From SAR116 cluster bacterium (GTDB taxonomy: Bacteria; Pseudomonadota; Alphaproteobacteria; Puniceispirillales; GCA-002684695): 12,523 nucleotides of DNA. The stretch covers positions 1 through 12,523 of the forward strand of contig NYVQ01000072.1 of assembly GCA_002684695.1 (NCBI GenBank). Reading direction: 5' to 3'. Below are positions 1 to 7,916 of the stretch, one piece after another; the stretch's first letter is position 1; the number at the start of each line of letters is the position of its first letter. The position numbers and the translations under genes were made by a program. The notes below the pieces were generated by a model, which was not told the origin of the DNA, did no database searches, and saw only the letters and a program-made list of their open reading frames with translations.

Positions 1-1
1 A

Positions 2-691
2 ACCGTAGAACACCTAATGGCTGCATTTTTAGGTTTTGGTATTGATAATGCTTGCATTGAAGTTGATGGACCTGAAATTCCTATACTAGATGGTTCTTCA
101 GCTCCTTTTATCCATTCATTTAAAAAAGTTGGAGTTACAACTCTCTCTAAAGAAAGAAAAGTTATTAATGTACTAAAAAGAATTTCAGTTATTGAAAAAC
201 ACAGATCTATAACCTTAGAACCAAATAATTTTCTATCTATTGAAATGGAAATTAACCACGAATGTAAATTAATCAATTCACAAAATTATTTATTTAATTT
301 AAACAGCAACTCATTTGAAGAAGAATTAATGTATGCAAGAACATATGGTTTTAAAGAACAAGCATCAATGCTAATCAAAAAAGGATTGGCGCTCGGTGCT
401 TCAGAAACGAATGCGCTTGTATTTGACGGAGACAGTGTTCTAAACCAAGATGGATTAAGATATTATAATGAACCAGTAAGGCATAAAATTTTAGACTGTC
501 TAGGTGATTTTTTCATTGCTGGGCACAGAATAAATGGAAAGGTTAATGCATTCAAATCGGGGCATGAACTTAATAATAAATTAATGCGCCTACTCTTTTC
601 TAATAAAGATAACTGGGAATTAACATCTTATAATTCAGATAAATTTATTGAAAGTGACAATTCTTCTGAAAATTTAGCTGCTATAGCTTAA
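2..691 (+). CDS. lpxC: LpxC, UDP-3-O-acyl-N-acetylglucosamine deacetylase (5' partial)
   Basis: This is the committed step of lipid A synthesis: a cytoplasmic zinc enzyme removes the N-acetyl group from UDP-3-O-acyl-GlcNAc. The frame is open to the left edge and begins in the middle of the motif TVEH, so the ATG at 17 is an internal methionine and not the start; about 75 N-terminal residues lie outside the window, judging by the 305-residue E. coli protein. Visible signatures are the catalytic Glu and zinc-ligand His of VEH (8-13), the GIDN and PEIPILDGS segments, the zinc-ligand pair H-K-I-L-D (His codon 482-484, Asp codon 494-496), and the catalytic His of KSGHELNNKL (codon 563-565). All correspond to E. 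coli E78/H79, H238/D242 and H265. It is followed after 72 nt by bamD on the same strand. In Alphaproteobacteria lpxC normally lies just downstream of ftsZ, which would be off the left edge. Nothing unusual is seen. Confidence 0.97.
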   Translation, partial: TVEHLMAAFLGFGIDNACIEVDGPEIPILDGSSAPFIHSFKKVGVTTLSKERKVINVLKRISVIEKHRSITLEPNNFLSIEMEINHECKLINSQNYLFNLNSNSFEEELMYARTYGFKEQASMLIKKGLALGASETNALVFDGDSVLNQDGLRYYNEPVRHKILDCLGDFFIAGHRINGKVNAFKSGHELNNKLMRLLFSNKDNWELTSYNSDKFIESDNSSENLAAIA

Positions 692-710
692 ATTACTGAA
701 TCTAAACTCT

Positions 711-724
711 AAATTTATAAATTT
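711..724. repeat. 14-nt perfect AT palindrome between lpxC and bamD
   Basis: The sequence AAATTTATAAATTT equals its own reverse complement. It lies 4 nt upstream of a TATAAT hexamer at 729-734, where a promoter spacer and -35 region would be. It could be an operator, or chance in an AT-rich gap. It contains no G or C, so it is a poor terminator stem. Confidence 0.5.
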
Positions 725-728
725 TTAT

Positions 729-734
729 TATAAT
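729..734 (+). promoter_or_regulatory. Possible -10 element upstream of bamD
   Basis: A perfect TATAAT sits 29 nt before the bamD ATG. No good -35 hexamer is found at 16-18 nt spacing; the AT palindrome at 711-724 occupies that area. In AT-rich sequence a TATAAT occurs easily, so this is only a candidate secondary promoter for bamD-recN-ligA inside the longer lpxC transcript. Confidence 0.3.
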
Positions 735-763
735 ATAAGTTAATATTAAGTTATGATAATTTT

Positions 764-1528
764 ATGAAATTCTTTAATAAAAATATTTTTATTACTCTCA
801 TTATTTTATTTTTCTTAGTTGGATGCTCATCAAATAAAGAGAATATTGAGACTAAAGAAAATGCAAAAATTCTTTACGAAAGCGCAATTGAAGAAGCAAA
901 TAATAAACAATATCAGACAGCGAATGAAATTTTTCAAAATATATTAGAAGAATACCCATATTCACTATGGGCAACTAAAACAAAACTCATGATGGCTTGG
1001 GTTTATTATGAAGATAATAAATATGATTCATCCATTATTACAGCTGAAAGATTTATAAAAAGCCATCCTGAAAATGAATTAGTTCCTTACGCGTTATACC
1101 TCATTGCTTTAAGTTATTATGAAAGGATATTCGATGTGGAAAGAGATACAAAGATGACATTAGAAGCAAAAAAAGCATTTGAAAAACTTATCTATCTTTA
1201 TCCTAACAGTGAATATTCAAGAGACGCAAAATTAAAAATTGAATTAGCAAGAAGCAATTTAGCTGGAAAACAAATGTCAATAGGTAGATTTTATCAGAAT
1301 CAAAAACATTTTGCTGCAGCAATTAGAAGGTTTCAAAAGGTTCTAGATGAATTTGAAACTACAGACCAAACTCCTGAAGCTTTGCTTAGATTAACTGAGT
1401 GTTATTTATCACTTGGCATAAAAGAAGAAGCGATAAGAACAGCCTCAGTTTTAAAGTATAATTTCCCACAATCAACTTGGACAAATAAATTACCGAAAAA
1501 TTTAATTCAAAGTATAGAAGTAAAATAA
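764..1528 (+). CDS. bamD: BamD, outer-membrane protein assembly lipoprotein
   Basis: BamD (formerly ComL/YfiO) is the essential lipoprotein partner of BamA in the BAM complex. It is anchored in the inner leaflet of the outer membrane and helps fold beta-barrel proteins. The 254-residue product starts with a positively charged, hydrophobic signal peptide and a lipobox LVGC, giving Cys21 as the lipidated residue. The rest is helical TPR-like repeats: roughly residues 34-66, 70-103, 106-150, 170-200 and 205-238. They include family-typical stretches such as LYLIALSYYERI, GRFYQNQKHFAAAIRRF and TPEALLRLTECYLSLG. Length matches the family. The ATG at 764 is chosen because it gives a complete signal peptide; there is no clear Shine-Dalgarno. 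It lies between lpxC and recN, the usual alphaproteobacterial position. Confidence 0.95.
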   Translation: MKFFNKNIFITLIILFFLVGCSSNKENIETKENAKILYESAIEEANNKQYQTANEIFQNILEEYPYSLWATKTKLMMAWVYYEDNKYDSSIITAERFIKSHPENELVPYALYLIALSYYERIFDVERDTKMTLEAKKAFEKLIYLYPNSEYSRDAKLKIELARSNLAGKQMSIGRFYQNQKHFAAAIRRFQKVLDEFETTDQTPEALLRLTECYLSLGIKEEAIRTASVLKYNFPQSTWTNKLPKNLIQSIEVK

Positions 1529-1567
1529 TTTTATTTTAATTAATTAGTAAATATTTGATCTCATTTT

Positions 1568-3229
1568 ATGCTTAAAAAAATCTATATAAGAAATATAGTC
1601 CTGATAAAAGAAATAGAACTTGATCTATATGATGGCTTGCATGTTTTTAGTGGTGAAACTGGAGCAGGGAAATCAATATTACTTGAAGGACTTGGTCTAG
1701 CATTGGGTGCTAGAGCAAATTTCAGTCTAATTGGCAATTATGGTGATGACGCAGAAATTAGAGCTAGTTTTATAATTAATCAGGACAACCCAATTATTGA
1801 AACCATAAAAAAACTTAATATTGATTTTAAGAATGAGTTAAGTTTAAAGAGAATTATCAACAATAATGGAACTTCTAAAGCATATTTAAATAACACTCAA
1901 ATTCCATTAAGTGAATTAAGTAGGGTTGGATTATCTTTAGTAGAAGTCCAAGGACAATTCGATAACCATACTCTTCTTGATTCAAAAAATCATATTAACT
2001 TTTTGGATCAGTTTATAGGAAACAATGAGATTGCAAAAAAAACAGAAGTTTCCTTCAAAGAAATGATCAAATCCAAAAAAGATTTCAATGAATTTAAAAA
2101 TGAGTTTGATAATTATGAAAAAAATATTGAATTCAAAGAAAAAATTTTATCAGATTTTCAAAAGATCAATCCAAAAGAAAATGAATCAACAGAACTTGAG
2201 GAAAGAAGATCATTAATTGCTGAATCTTCTAAAATAACTAATATATTGATTGAAGCTCAAAATAAAGTGAATGGCGAAAATTCAATTTCTAAATTATTAA
2301 ATTCAACACTTAATTTGTTGGAGAAAACAAAATCACAAAATAATTCCTTATTTAGGGAAATAATAGATGCATTATCTAGAGCCTCTAATGAATTAAATGA
2401 AGCTGAAGAACAAATATCAAGCTTAATAAATTCAATTAATGCGGATCCAAATGAACTAGAATATATAGATAACAGACTATTTGAATTAAAAAGCCTATCA
2501 AAAAAAGTAGAATGTGAAACAAATAACTTAAATTTATTTCATAGTAACTTGATAAAAGAATTATCAAAAGTTGAGAATAAAGAAACTCTATTAAAAGAAA
2601 AAGAAAGAACTTTTATTAATAAATTAGAAAAATTTAAATTAGAATGTTTAGAATTAAGAAAATTAAGAATTAAAAATGCTTTAATCTTAGATAAGTCAAT
2701 AAACGATGAGCTTCCTTTTTTGAAACTGGAACAAGCTCAATTTAAAACATTTATCAAAGAGAAAAATGAAATTGATTGGAATGAGAGTGGATCAGATGAA
2801 GTTGTATTTCATATAGTTACAAACCCTCAGCAACAATTTATGCCGTTAGGAAAAATTATTTCAGGTGGTGAACTTTCAAGATTCCTTCTTGCCATAAAAG
2901 TTGTTCTTGCAGATACTTCAAAATCAAGCACTCTTGTCTTTGATGAAGTTGATAGTGGTATCGGTGGCCAAACTGCTGATGCAGTTGGCACGAGGCTTTT
3001 AAATTTAAGTAAGAAAAATCAAGTTATAGTTATTACACATTCACCTCAAGTTGCAGCAAAAGGTGAGAACCATTATTTAATTCAAAAATTAAATGATGAA
3101 GACAAATCTCTTACTTTATGTAAAAAAATTATAAATGAAAATAGAATTGAAGAAATTAGTAGGATGCTATCTGGAGAGAGAATATCTAATGAAGCAAGAG
3201 CTGCTGCGAAGCAATTAATAAATGAATAA
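1568..3229 (+). CDS. recN: RecN, DNA double-strand break repair ATPase
   Basis: RecN is an SMC-like cytoplasmic ATPase that is recruited to double-strand breaks and holds DNA ends or sister molecules together during RecA-dependent repair. The 553-residue product shows the split ABC ATPase of the family: Walker A GETGAGKS at 29-36, the RecN-type GQFDNHTLLD segment near 130-140, a long Lys/Glu-rich coiled coil from about 150 to 370, the ABC signature SGGELSRF at 432-439, and Walker B TLVFDEVDSG at 455-464 (Asp459, Glu460), followed by the H-loop segment VITHSPQVAAKG. Length agrees with E. coli RecN (553). The ATG at 1568 begins MLKKIYIRN, the normal N-terminus. It follows bamD by 39 nt and overlaps ligA by 8 nt, suggesting coupling. 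I looked for an alphaproteobacterial SOS box (GAAC or GTTC half-sites) upstream and saw none, so DNA-damage induction is not supported here. Confidence 0.97.
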   Translation: MLKKIYIRNIVLIKEIELDLYDGLHVFSGETGAGKSILLEGLGLALGARANFSLIGNYGDDAEIRASFIINQDNPIIETIKKLNIDFKNELSLKRIINNNGTSKAYLNNTQIPLSELSRVGLSLVEVQGQFDNHTLLDSKNHINFLDQFIGNNEIAKKTEVSFKEMIKSKKDFNEFKNEFDNYEKNIEFKEKILSDFQKINPKENESTELEERRSLIAESSKITNILIEAQNKVNGENSISKLLNSTLNLLEKTKSQNNSLFREIIDALSRASNELNEAEEQISSLINSINADPNELEYIDNRLFELKSLSKKVECETNNLNLFHSNLIKELSKVENKETLLKEKERTFINKLEKFKLECLELRKLRIKNALILDKSINDELPFLKLEQAQFKTFIKEKNEIDWNESGSDEVVFHIVTNPQQQFMPLGKIISGGELSRFLLAIKVVLADTSKSSTLVFDEVDSGIGGQTADAVGTRLLNLSKKNQVIVITHSPQVAAKGENHYLIQKLNDEDKSLTLCKKIINENRIEEISRMLSGERISNEARAAAKQLINE

Positions 3230-5267
3230 TAAAAAAATAAAAAATAAACTTGAAATGGAATGGTCTACATTAAACGAGGAGTTAAAGAGGCATAATTATC
3301 TTTACCATTCACAGGATAGCCCAGAAATTTCTGACTTTGAATATGATGAAAAAATAAATAAATTAAGACATCTGGAAAAACTGTTCCCTAATTTTCCTAA
3401 TAAAGAGAGCATTCTGAATAAAGTTGGTTTTACACCATCTTCTAATTTTAAAAAAATAAAACATAATATGAAAATGTTATCATTGGATAATGCTTTTTCT
3501 GAAAAAGATGTTTCAGAATTCATAATCAGAATAAAAAGATATTTAAACCTATCAAAAGATGATGAAATTGAATTTTTTTCAGAACCAAAAATTGATGGTT
3601 TATCTATTTCACTAAATTATTTTGATGGAAATCTATTTCAATCTCTTACACGAGGGGATGGAGAATATGGAGAAGATGTGACTGAAAACATAAAAAAAGT
3701 TAAAGACATTCCACTCAAACTTTCAGGATCTTACCCAAAAGAAATTGAAATTAGAGGTGAAATTTTTATGGAGAAAAATGATTTTATTAAAATAAATGAA
3801 ATGAATCAAGCAATAGGAGAAAAAGTATTTTCAAACCCACGTAATGCAGCTGCTGGATCAATCCGCCAAAAAAATAGCAAAATAACTGAAAGTAGAAATT
3901 TGAAATTTTTTGCATATGCTATTGGATATTCTTCTGAAAGAATAGCATCTAAGCAGTCAACAATATTAGAAAGAATTAATGGGTTTGGATTTAGAACCAA
4001 TAAACACTCAATCATTTGCAAGAACTTAGATGAGTTAATTAGGAATTTTAATCAAATTAAAGAACTTAGATCCAATTTAGAATACGATATAGATGGTCTT
4101 GTACATAAGGTAAATGAAATTATATTGCAAGAAAGATTAGGTTCAATTTCAAAATCACCAAGATGGGCAATAGCTCAAAAATTACCATCAGATAAGGTTG
4201 AAACAAAAATAATTGGTATTGATGTTCAAGTTGGAAGAACTGGCGCAATCACTCCTGTTGCTAGGCTTCAACAGGTAACAGTTGGTGGAGTTGTTGTGTC
4301 TAATGCAAGTTTGCACAACGAAGATGAAATAAAAAGAAAAGATATAAGGATCAATGATATAGTCGTATTAGAAAGAGCTGGTGATGTAATACCCCACATT
4401 TTAGAGGTTTCCAAAAGTAAAAGATTGTCAAATTCTAAATCTTTTATTTTTCCATTATCATGTCCATCTTGTGGTAGCAAATTACACAAACAAGATGATG
4501 ATGCTATAATAAGATGTTCGAATACAAACTTTTGCAATGCACAAATAGTAGAGAGAATAAAGCACTTCATATCGCGTGATGCCATGAATATTGAAGGTCT
4601 TGGAGAAAAACAAATTGAAGTTTTTTTTAATAAAGGAATACTCCAAAAAATACCTGATATTTATAATTTGTATAAAATAAAAGAGCAGCTTATTAAAGAA
4701 AAAGGCTATGGTGAAAAATCTATTAATAATCTCTTGCAATCAATAGAAAATTCAAAGGATAGTTATTTAGATAAAGTAATTTTTGGACTTGGAATTAGGT
4801 TTGTTGGGAAAAAAACATCAAGAATTCTTGCACTGAATTTTAGTAGTCTATATGACCTTATGAATTCAATAATTAATGAGCAAATTCATGAAAATTCTCT
4901 ATCAGAAATTGATCAGATTGGCGAAAAAAGTGTTCGTGAATTATATAAATTTTTTAGAGATAATAGTAATTTTAAAATTGTTGAAGAACTATTAACTCAC
5001 GTTAAACCTAAACAGATTGAAAAACCAAAAATAGTTGGAAATGTTGTTGGGAAGAAAGTTGTTTTTACAGGTACATTGGAAAAAATTTCACGATCTGAAG
5101 CAAAGAATATTGCTGAAAATAAAGGGGCCATTGTTGCATCCTCTATTTCAAAAAATATTGATTATCTTATAATAGGGGATAAACCTGGTTCAAAAAAGAA
5201 AAAAGCAATTGAATTAGGCATCCAAATTATAACGGAAAACGAATGGATTAATTTAATTAATGACTAA
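3222..5267 (+). CDS. ligA: LigA, NAD-dependent DNA ligase
   Basis: LigA seals nicks in replication and repair, using NAD+ as the adenylate donor. The 681-residue product has the complete domain set. Domain Ia carries Tyr28-His29 and the D-x-x-Y-D of SDFEYD (38-42) for NMN binding. The nucleotidyltransferase domain carries SLDN (87-90), the adenylated lysine in KIDG (Lys123) and EIRGE (176-180). An OB fold spans about 325-405. The zinc finger uses Cys414, Cys417, Cys432 and Cys438, with the same C-x2-C-x14-C-x5-C spacing as E. coli. Helix-hairpin-helix repeats follow at about 445-590, and a C-terminal BRCT domain from about 603 to the end. The ATG lies inside the last codons of recN (8-nt overlap), so translation is probably coupled; no strong Shine-Dalgarno is seen. 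The stop is only 2 nt from that of the convergent aminopeptidase gene. Confidence 0.98.
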   Translation: MNNKKIKNKLEMEWSTLNEELKRHNYLYHSQDSPEISDFEYDEKINKLRHLEKLFPNFPNKESILNKVGFTPSSNFKKIKHNMKMLSLDNAFSEKDVSEFIIRIKRYLNLSKDDEIEFFSEPKIDGLSISLNYFDGNLFQSLTRGDGEYGEDVTENIKKVKDIPLKLSGSYPKEIEIRGEIFMEKNDFIKINEMNQAIGEKVFSNPRNAAAGSIRQKNSKITESRNLKFFAYAIGYSSERIASKQSTILERINGFGFRTNKHSIICKNLDELIRNFNQIKELRSNLEYDIDGLVHKVNEIILQERLGSISKSPRWAIAQKLPSDKVETKIIGIDVQVGRTGAITPVARLQQVTVGGVVVSNASLHNEDEIKRKDIRINDIVVLERAGDVIPHILEVSKSKRLSNSKSFIFPLSCPSCGSKLHKQDDDAIIRCSNTNFCNAQIVERIKHFISRDAMNIEGLGEKQIEVFFNKGILQKIPDIYNLYKIKEQLIKEKGYGEKSINNLLQSIENSKDSYLDKVIFGLGIRFVGKKTSRILALNFSSLYDLMNSIINEQIHENSLSEIDQIGEKSVRELYKFFRDNSNFKIVEELLTHVKPKQIEKPKIVGNVVGKKVVFTGTLEKISRSEAKNIAENKGAIVASSISKNIDYLIIGDKPGSKKKKAIELGIQIITENEWINLIND

Positions 5268-5269
5268 AT

Positions 5270-7015
5270 CTAAATACTGACTGTTTTTTGTTTTAACCAA
5301 TTTTTTTCATTCTTATTGAGATAAACTTCTAAATTGGAATATACATTATAATGATAATTGTTTAGCCAATTGATCTCATTGATTTCTAATAATTTCCTAT
5401 TGATTAGCTTATTTTCAAAATGACAAAAACTTACTGTTTCAAACTCTAAATATTGAGAATTTGATGCTTTTGAATCTTGAACTAAAACTAGGTTCTCAAG
5501 TCTTATTCCAAATTCATTTTCTAAATAATATCCTGGCTCATTTGAAATCAGTTGGCCTGCCTTTAATGGAGGACTTATGTTTTTTGAAATAACTGGTGGA
5601 AATTCATGTACACCTAAACAAAATCCTACCCCGTGACCTGTACCATGATTATAGTCAAGTCCCTTTTCCCAAAGCTTACTTCTTACAATTGCATCAATTT
5701 CATTTCCTCTAGTTTTAGCCTTGAATTTTAATCTGGCCAAAGCAATATGTGCTTTTAGAACATACGTATAGATATCTTTCACTTCTTGAGGTTGATCTGC
5801 AAAAGCAATAGTACGTGTAATGTCAGTAGTTCCATCAAAATACTGCCCACCACTATCTATTAATAATAATTTGTCTTTTAGAATAATTTTTGAATTTTGT
5901 TCTTCAGGCCTGTAATGAATTATAGCCCCGTTTCCTCCAGTAGCTAATATTGATGGGAAACTTTCACTAATGAAATTTTTGTCTTTTGCTCTGAATTCCT
6001 TTAATTTAATTGATGCTTGATATTCAGTAATTTTCTTAGAAACTATTTTTTTATCGATCCAATATAGAAACTTTACAAGTGCAGCACCATCTCTTAAATG
6101 ACAATCTCTAATAAATTTTATTTCAATTTTATTTTTGATTGTGGAAATATCTTGTAAATAAGTAAAGTCTTCAACTATTTTATTGCTTCCTAATTTTATG
6201 CTTTCAGCGATTATAGATGGACAATAATTGAGATTAACAGCAATATTTTTATTTTTAAACTTTTTAAGAAAAGGAATTAAAGAGCTATAGTGATAGTTCT
6301 TATAGGTATTTTTTAATAGATTCTTACTGTTTCTTGAAAAAATGCTTATTTCACCATTTACTTTTAATACTAGAAAGCCAAGAAACAGAGGTGTATATTT
6401 TAAATCATTTCCTCTTATATTTATTAACCAACATAGCTGATTTGGTTGAGTAATGATTACAACATCCAAACCTTTTATTTTCATCTTATTTTTAAGTTGG
6501 TCAATTTTATTTTCCACTGATAACGTAAAATATTTCTTATTCCAATTTTTAGGAGAGGCCTGAAAAATTTTTGGACGTTTCTCCCAGATACTATCAACCA
6601 GGTTATTTTTATCAGGAATTAAAGAAAAATGTTTTTGATTTATCTTACTACTTAGTAAAGTAATATCTTTGGCTTTTATTAACCAAGGGTCATAGCCAAT
6701 TTTTTTACCTATTTTAGCATTTTCAACAATCCAATTAATCCAACTATATGATGACAATTCCATAACTGTCCAATTACTATCTAGTTGGAGTTTTGCTTGT
6801 AAAGTATACCTCCCATCAACGAATAATATTGCCTTTTTTATAGTTATGATTGCAATACCTGCAGAACCTGTAAAACCTGATATAAACTGTAGTCTGCTGT
6901 CATATGAAGGCACCTCCTCACCTCCATACATATCACTTCTTGGTTGCAAATAAATATGCAACCCCATTTTAGTTAATTTACTCCTAAATTTTTGTAGTAG
7001 TAATTTTTTTCTCAA
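5270..7015 (-). CDS. pepP: Xaa-Pro aminopeptidase (aminopeptidase P, M24B), TTG start
   Basis: This is a metallopeptidase that removes an N-terminal residue preceding proline, probably in the cytoplasm because no signal peptide is seen. The 581-residue protein has the three-domain architecture of eukaryotic cytosolic XPNPEP1 and is longer than E. coli PepP (about 440). Two creatinase-like N-terminal domains span about 1-140 and 165-300. The catalytic pita-bread domain spans about 305-520. An M24 C-terminal domain runs from about 524 to the end. Metal ligands are Asp387, Asp398, His461, Glu493 and Glu507; His367 and His470 match the other conserved histidines. The first codon is TTG (7015-7013), overlapping the prmA stop as TTGA. 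The only nearby alternative is an ATG at codon 17, which would remove residues that look like family N-terminus. It is the last gene of uvrD-prmA-pepP. The symbol pepP is used loosely, because the subfamily differs from E. coli PepP. Confidence 0.93.
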   Translation of the reverse strand: MRKKLLLQKFRSKLTKMGLHIYLQPRSDMYGGEEVPSYDSRLQFISGFTGSAGIAIITIKKAILFVDGRYTLQAKLQLDSNWTVMELSSYSWINWIVENAKIGKKIGYDPWLIKAKDITLLSSKINQKHFSLIPDKNNLVDSIWEKRPKIFQASPKNWNKKYFTLSVENKIDQLKNKMKIKGLDVVIITQPNQLCWLINIRGNDLKYTPLFLGFLVLKVNGEISIFSRNSKNLLKNTYKNYHYSSLIPFLKKFKNKNIAVNLNYCPSIIAESIKLGSNKIVEDFTYLQDISTIKNKIEIKFIRDCHLRDGAALVKFLYWIDKKIVSKKITEYQASIKLKEFRAKDKNFISESFPSILATGGNGAIIHYRPEEQNSKIILKDKLLLIDSGGQYFDGTTDITRTIAFADQPQEVKDIYTYVLKAHIALARLKFKAKTRGNEIDAIVRSKLWEKGLDYNHGTGHGVGFCLGVHEFPPVISKNISPPLKAGQLISNEPGYYLENEFGIRLENLVLVQDSKASNSQYLEFETVSFCHFENKLINRKLLEINEINWLNNYHYNVYSNLEVYLNKNEKNWLKQKTVSI

Positions 7016-7908
7016 TGTATCTTGTCTTTCTTAATCATTAAGATAGTAACCCAATTCTCAACATATTGTTTTTTAACTAATAATAATTTAAAATTTTTAA
7101 ATTTACTAACTATGGAATTTTCTTGTGATTTTAGGATTCCAGAGAGAACAAGATAAGAATTATTATCTAAATATTTTGCAATATCTTGAGCAAGTTTTAA
7201 TAGTTCTGAACTAATAATATTGGCAACTATTAAGTCAAATTTTGAGTAAAAACTTTTATTAAATACCTTGTTTCCATTAGTGTGTTCAAATTTTAAAAGA
7301 TTGTTAAGGTTATTATTTTTTGCATTTAATTTTGACCTTAAAATAGAGTTTTTTTCAATATCAACAGATAAAACTTTAGAGGGACGCCAATACTTATATG
7401 CACATATTGACAAAATACCAGATCCACATCCAATATCTAAAAACTTCTCTACAATAAAGAATTTTTGTAAATAATTAAAAATATTAATACAGCCTCTTGT
7501 AGTTGCATGCGAACCTGAACCAAAGGCATCAGAAGAATTAAGCCTGATCATATTTTTTTTAAATTTTAAATGATTTTTTATATGATCACCATAAAAAACA
7601 AAGTCACTATATTCAACCGGTTGAAACAACTTAGCATTATTTTTTAACCAGTCAATTTCAGTTATATTTGAAATAATAATTTTTATAGAATCAAATAATT
7701 TACGATAATTTTTATTTAAAAATTTAGAAACACTAATTTTAAAAATATCTTCAGAAATAAACTTACTAAAGTATAGTTTTAATTCAAGATGATTTTTTTC
7801 TTTTGAATATGAACATCCTTGATAAAAAGGCAGTTTTTCAAAAACTTGAAAAATCTCTTCTTCTAGAAATCGAATTTTAAATTCTAAAAGCCAACATTCA
7901 TTTTTCAT
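7012..7908 (-). CDS. prmA: PrmA, ribosomal protein L11 methyltransferase
   Basis: PrmA is a cytoplasmic SAM-dependent enzyme that trimethylates ribosomal protein L11. In the 298-residue product, the N-terminal third (about 1-110) is the poorly conserved substrate-recognition domain. It is followed by the family segment AFGSGSHATTRGC (128-140), the SAM-binding glycine motif LDIGCGSG (157-164), an acidic residue ending strand 2 (SVDIEKN, Asp183), and the PrmA-type VAN-I-I motif (228-232) with SGIL at 256-259. The GSGSHATTRGC version, rather than the gammaproteobacterial GTGTHPTT, is of the form I associate with Alphaproteobacteria. The ATG overlaps the uvrD stop as ATGA and the stop overlaps the TTG of the aminopeptidase gene as TTGA. 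No Shine-Dalgarno is visible in the run of A before the start, so initiation probably relies on ribosomes finishing uvrD. Other class I methyltransferases are unlikely given the combined motifs. Confidence 0.94.
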   Translation of the reverse strand: MKNECWLLEFKIRFLEEEIFQVFEKLPFYQGCSYSKEKNHLELKLYFSKFISEDIFKISVSKFLNKNYRKLFDSIKIIISNITEIDWLKNNAKLFQPVEYSDFVFYGDHIKNHLKFKKNMIRLNSSDAFGSGSHATTRGCINIFNYLQKFFIVEKFLDIGCGSGILSICAYKYWRPSKVLSVDIEKNSILRSKLNAKNNNLNNLLKFEHTNGNKVFNKSFYSKFDLIVANIISSELLKLAQDIAKYLDNNSYLVLSGILKSQENSIVSKFKNFKLLLVKKQYVENWVTILMIKKDKIH

Positions 7909-7916
7909 TTTTTTTC
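7905..7916 (-). other. Slippery A run at the uvrD stop / prmA start
   Basis: Read on the - strand, uvrD ends GAA AAA AAA TGA. The last seven A (7914-7908) form a canonical -1 slippery heptamer, A AAA AAA, in the uvrD frame, immediately before the stop. A -1 shift by the ribosome, or one extra A added by RNA polymerase, would continue straight through the prmA ATG as a UvrD-PrmA fusion. Whether this happens is unknown. The run may simply reflect Lys codons in an AT-rich genome. Confidence 0.45.

Noticed and set aside
17..19. ATG as the start of lpxC
   Set aside because: The preceding in-frame codons encode T-V-E-H-L, which contains the catalytic Glu and a zinc ligand, so the gene begins outside the window.
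1529..1567. SOS (LexA) box upstream of recN
   Set aside because: No GAAC or GTTC half-site pair of the alphaproteobacterial type, and no CTGT-N8-ACAG, is present in this gap.
4268..4739. Two antisense open frames (105 and 85 codons) opposite ligA
   Set aside because: They lie wholly within the conserved ligA zinc-finger and flanking regions, resemble no family, and are explained by low stop frequency opposite A-rich coding sequence.
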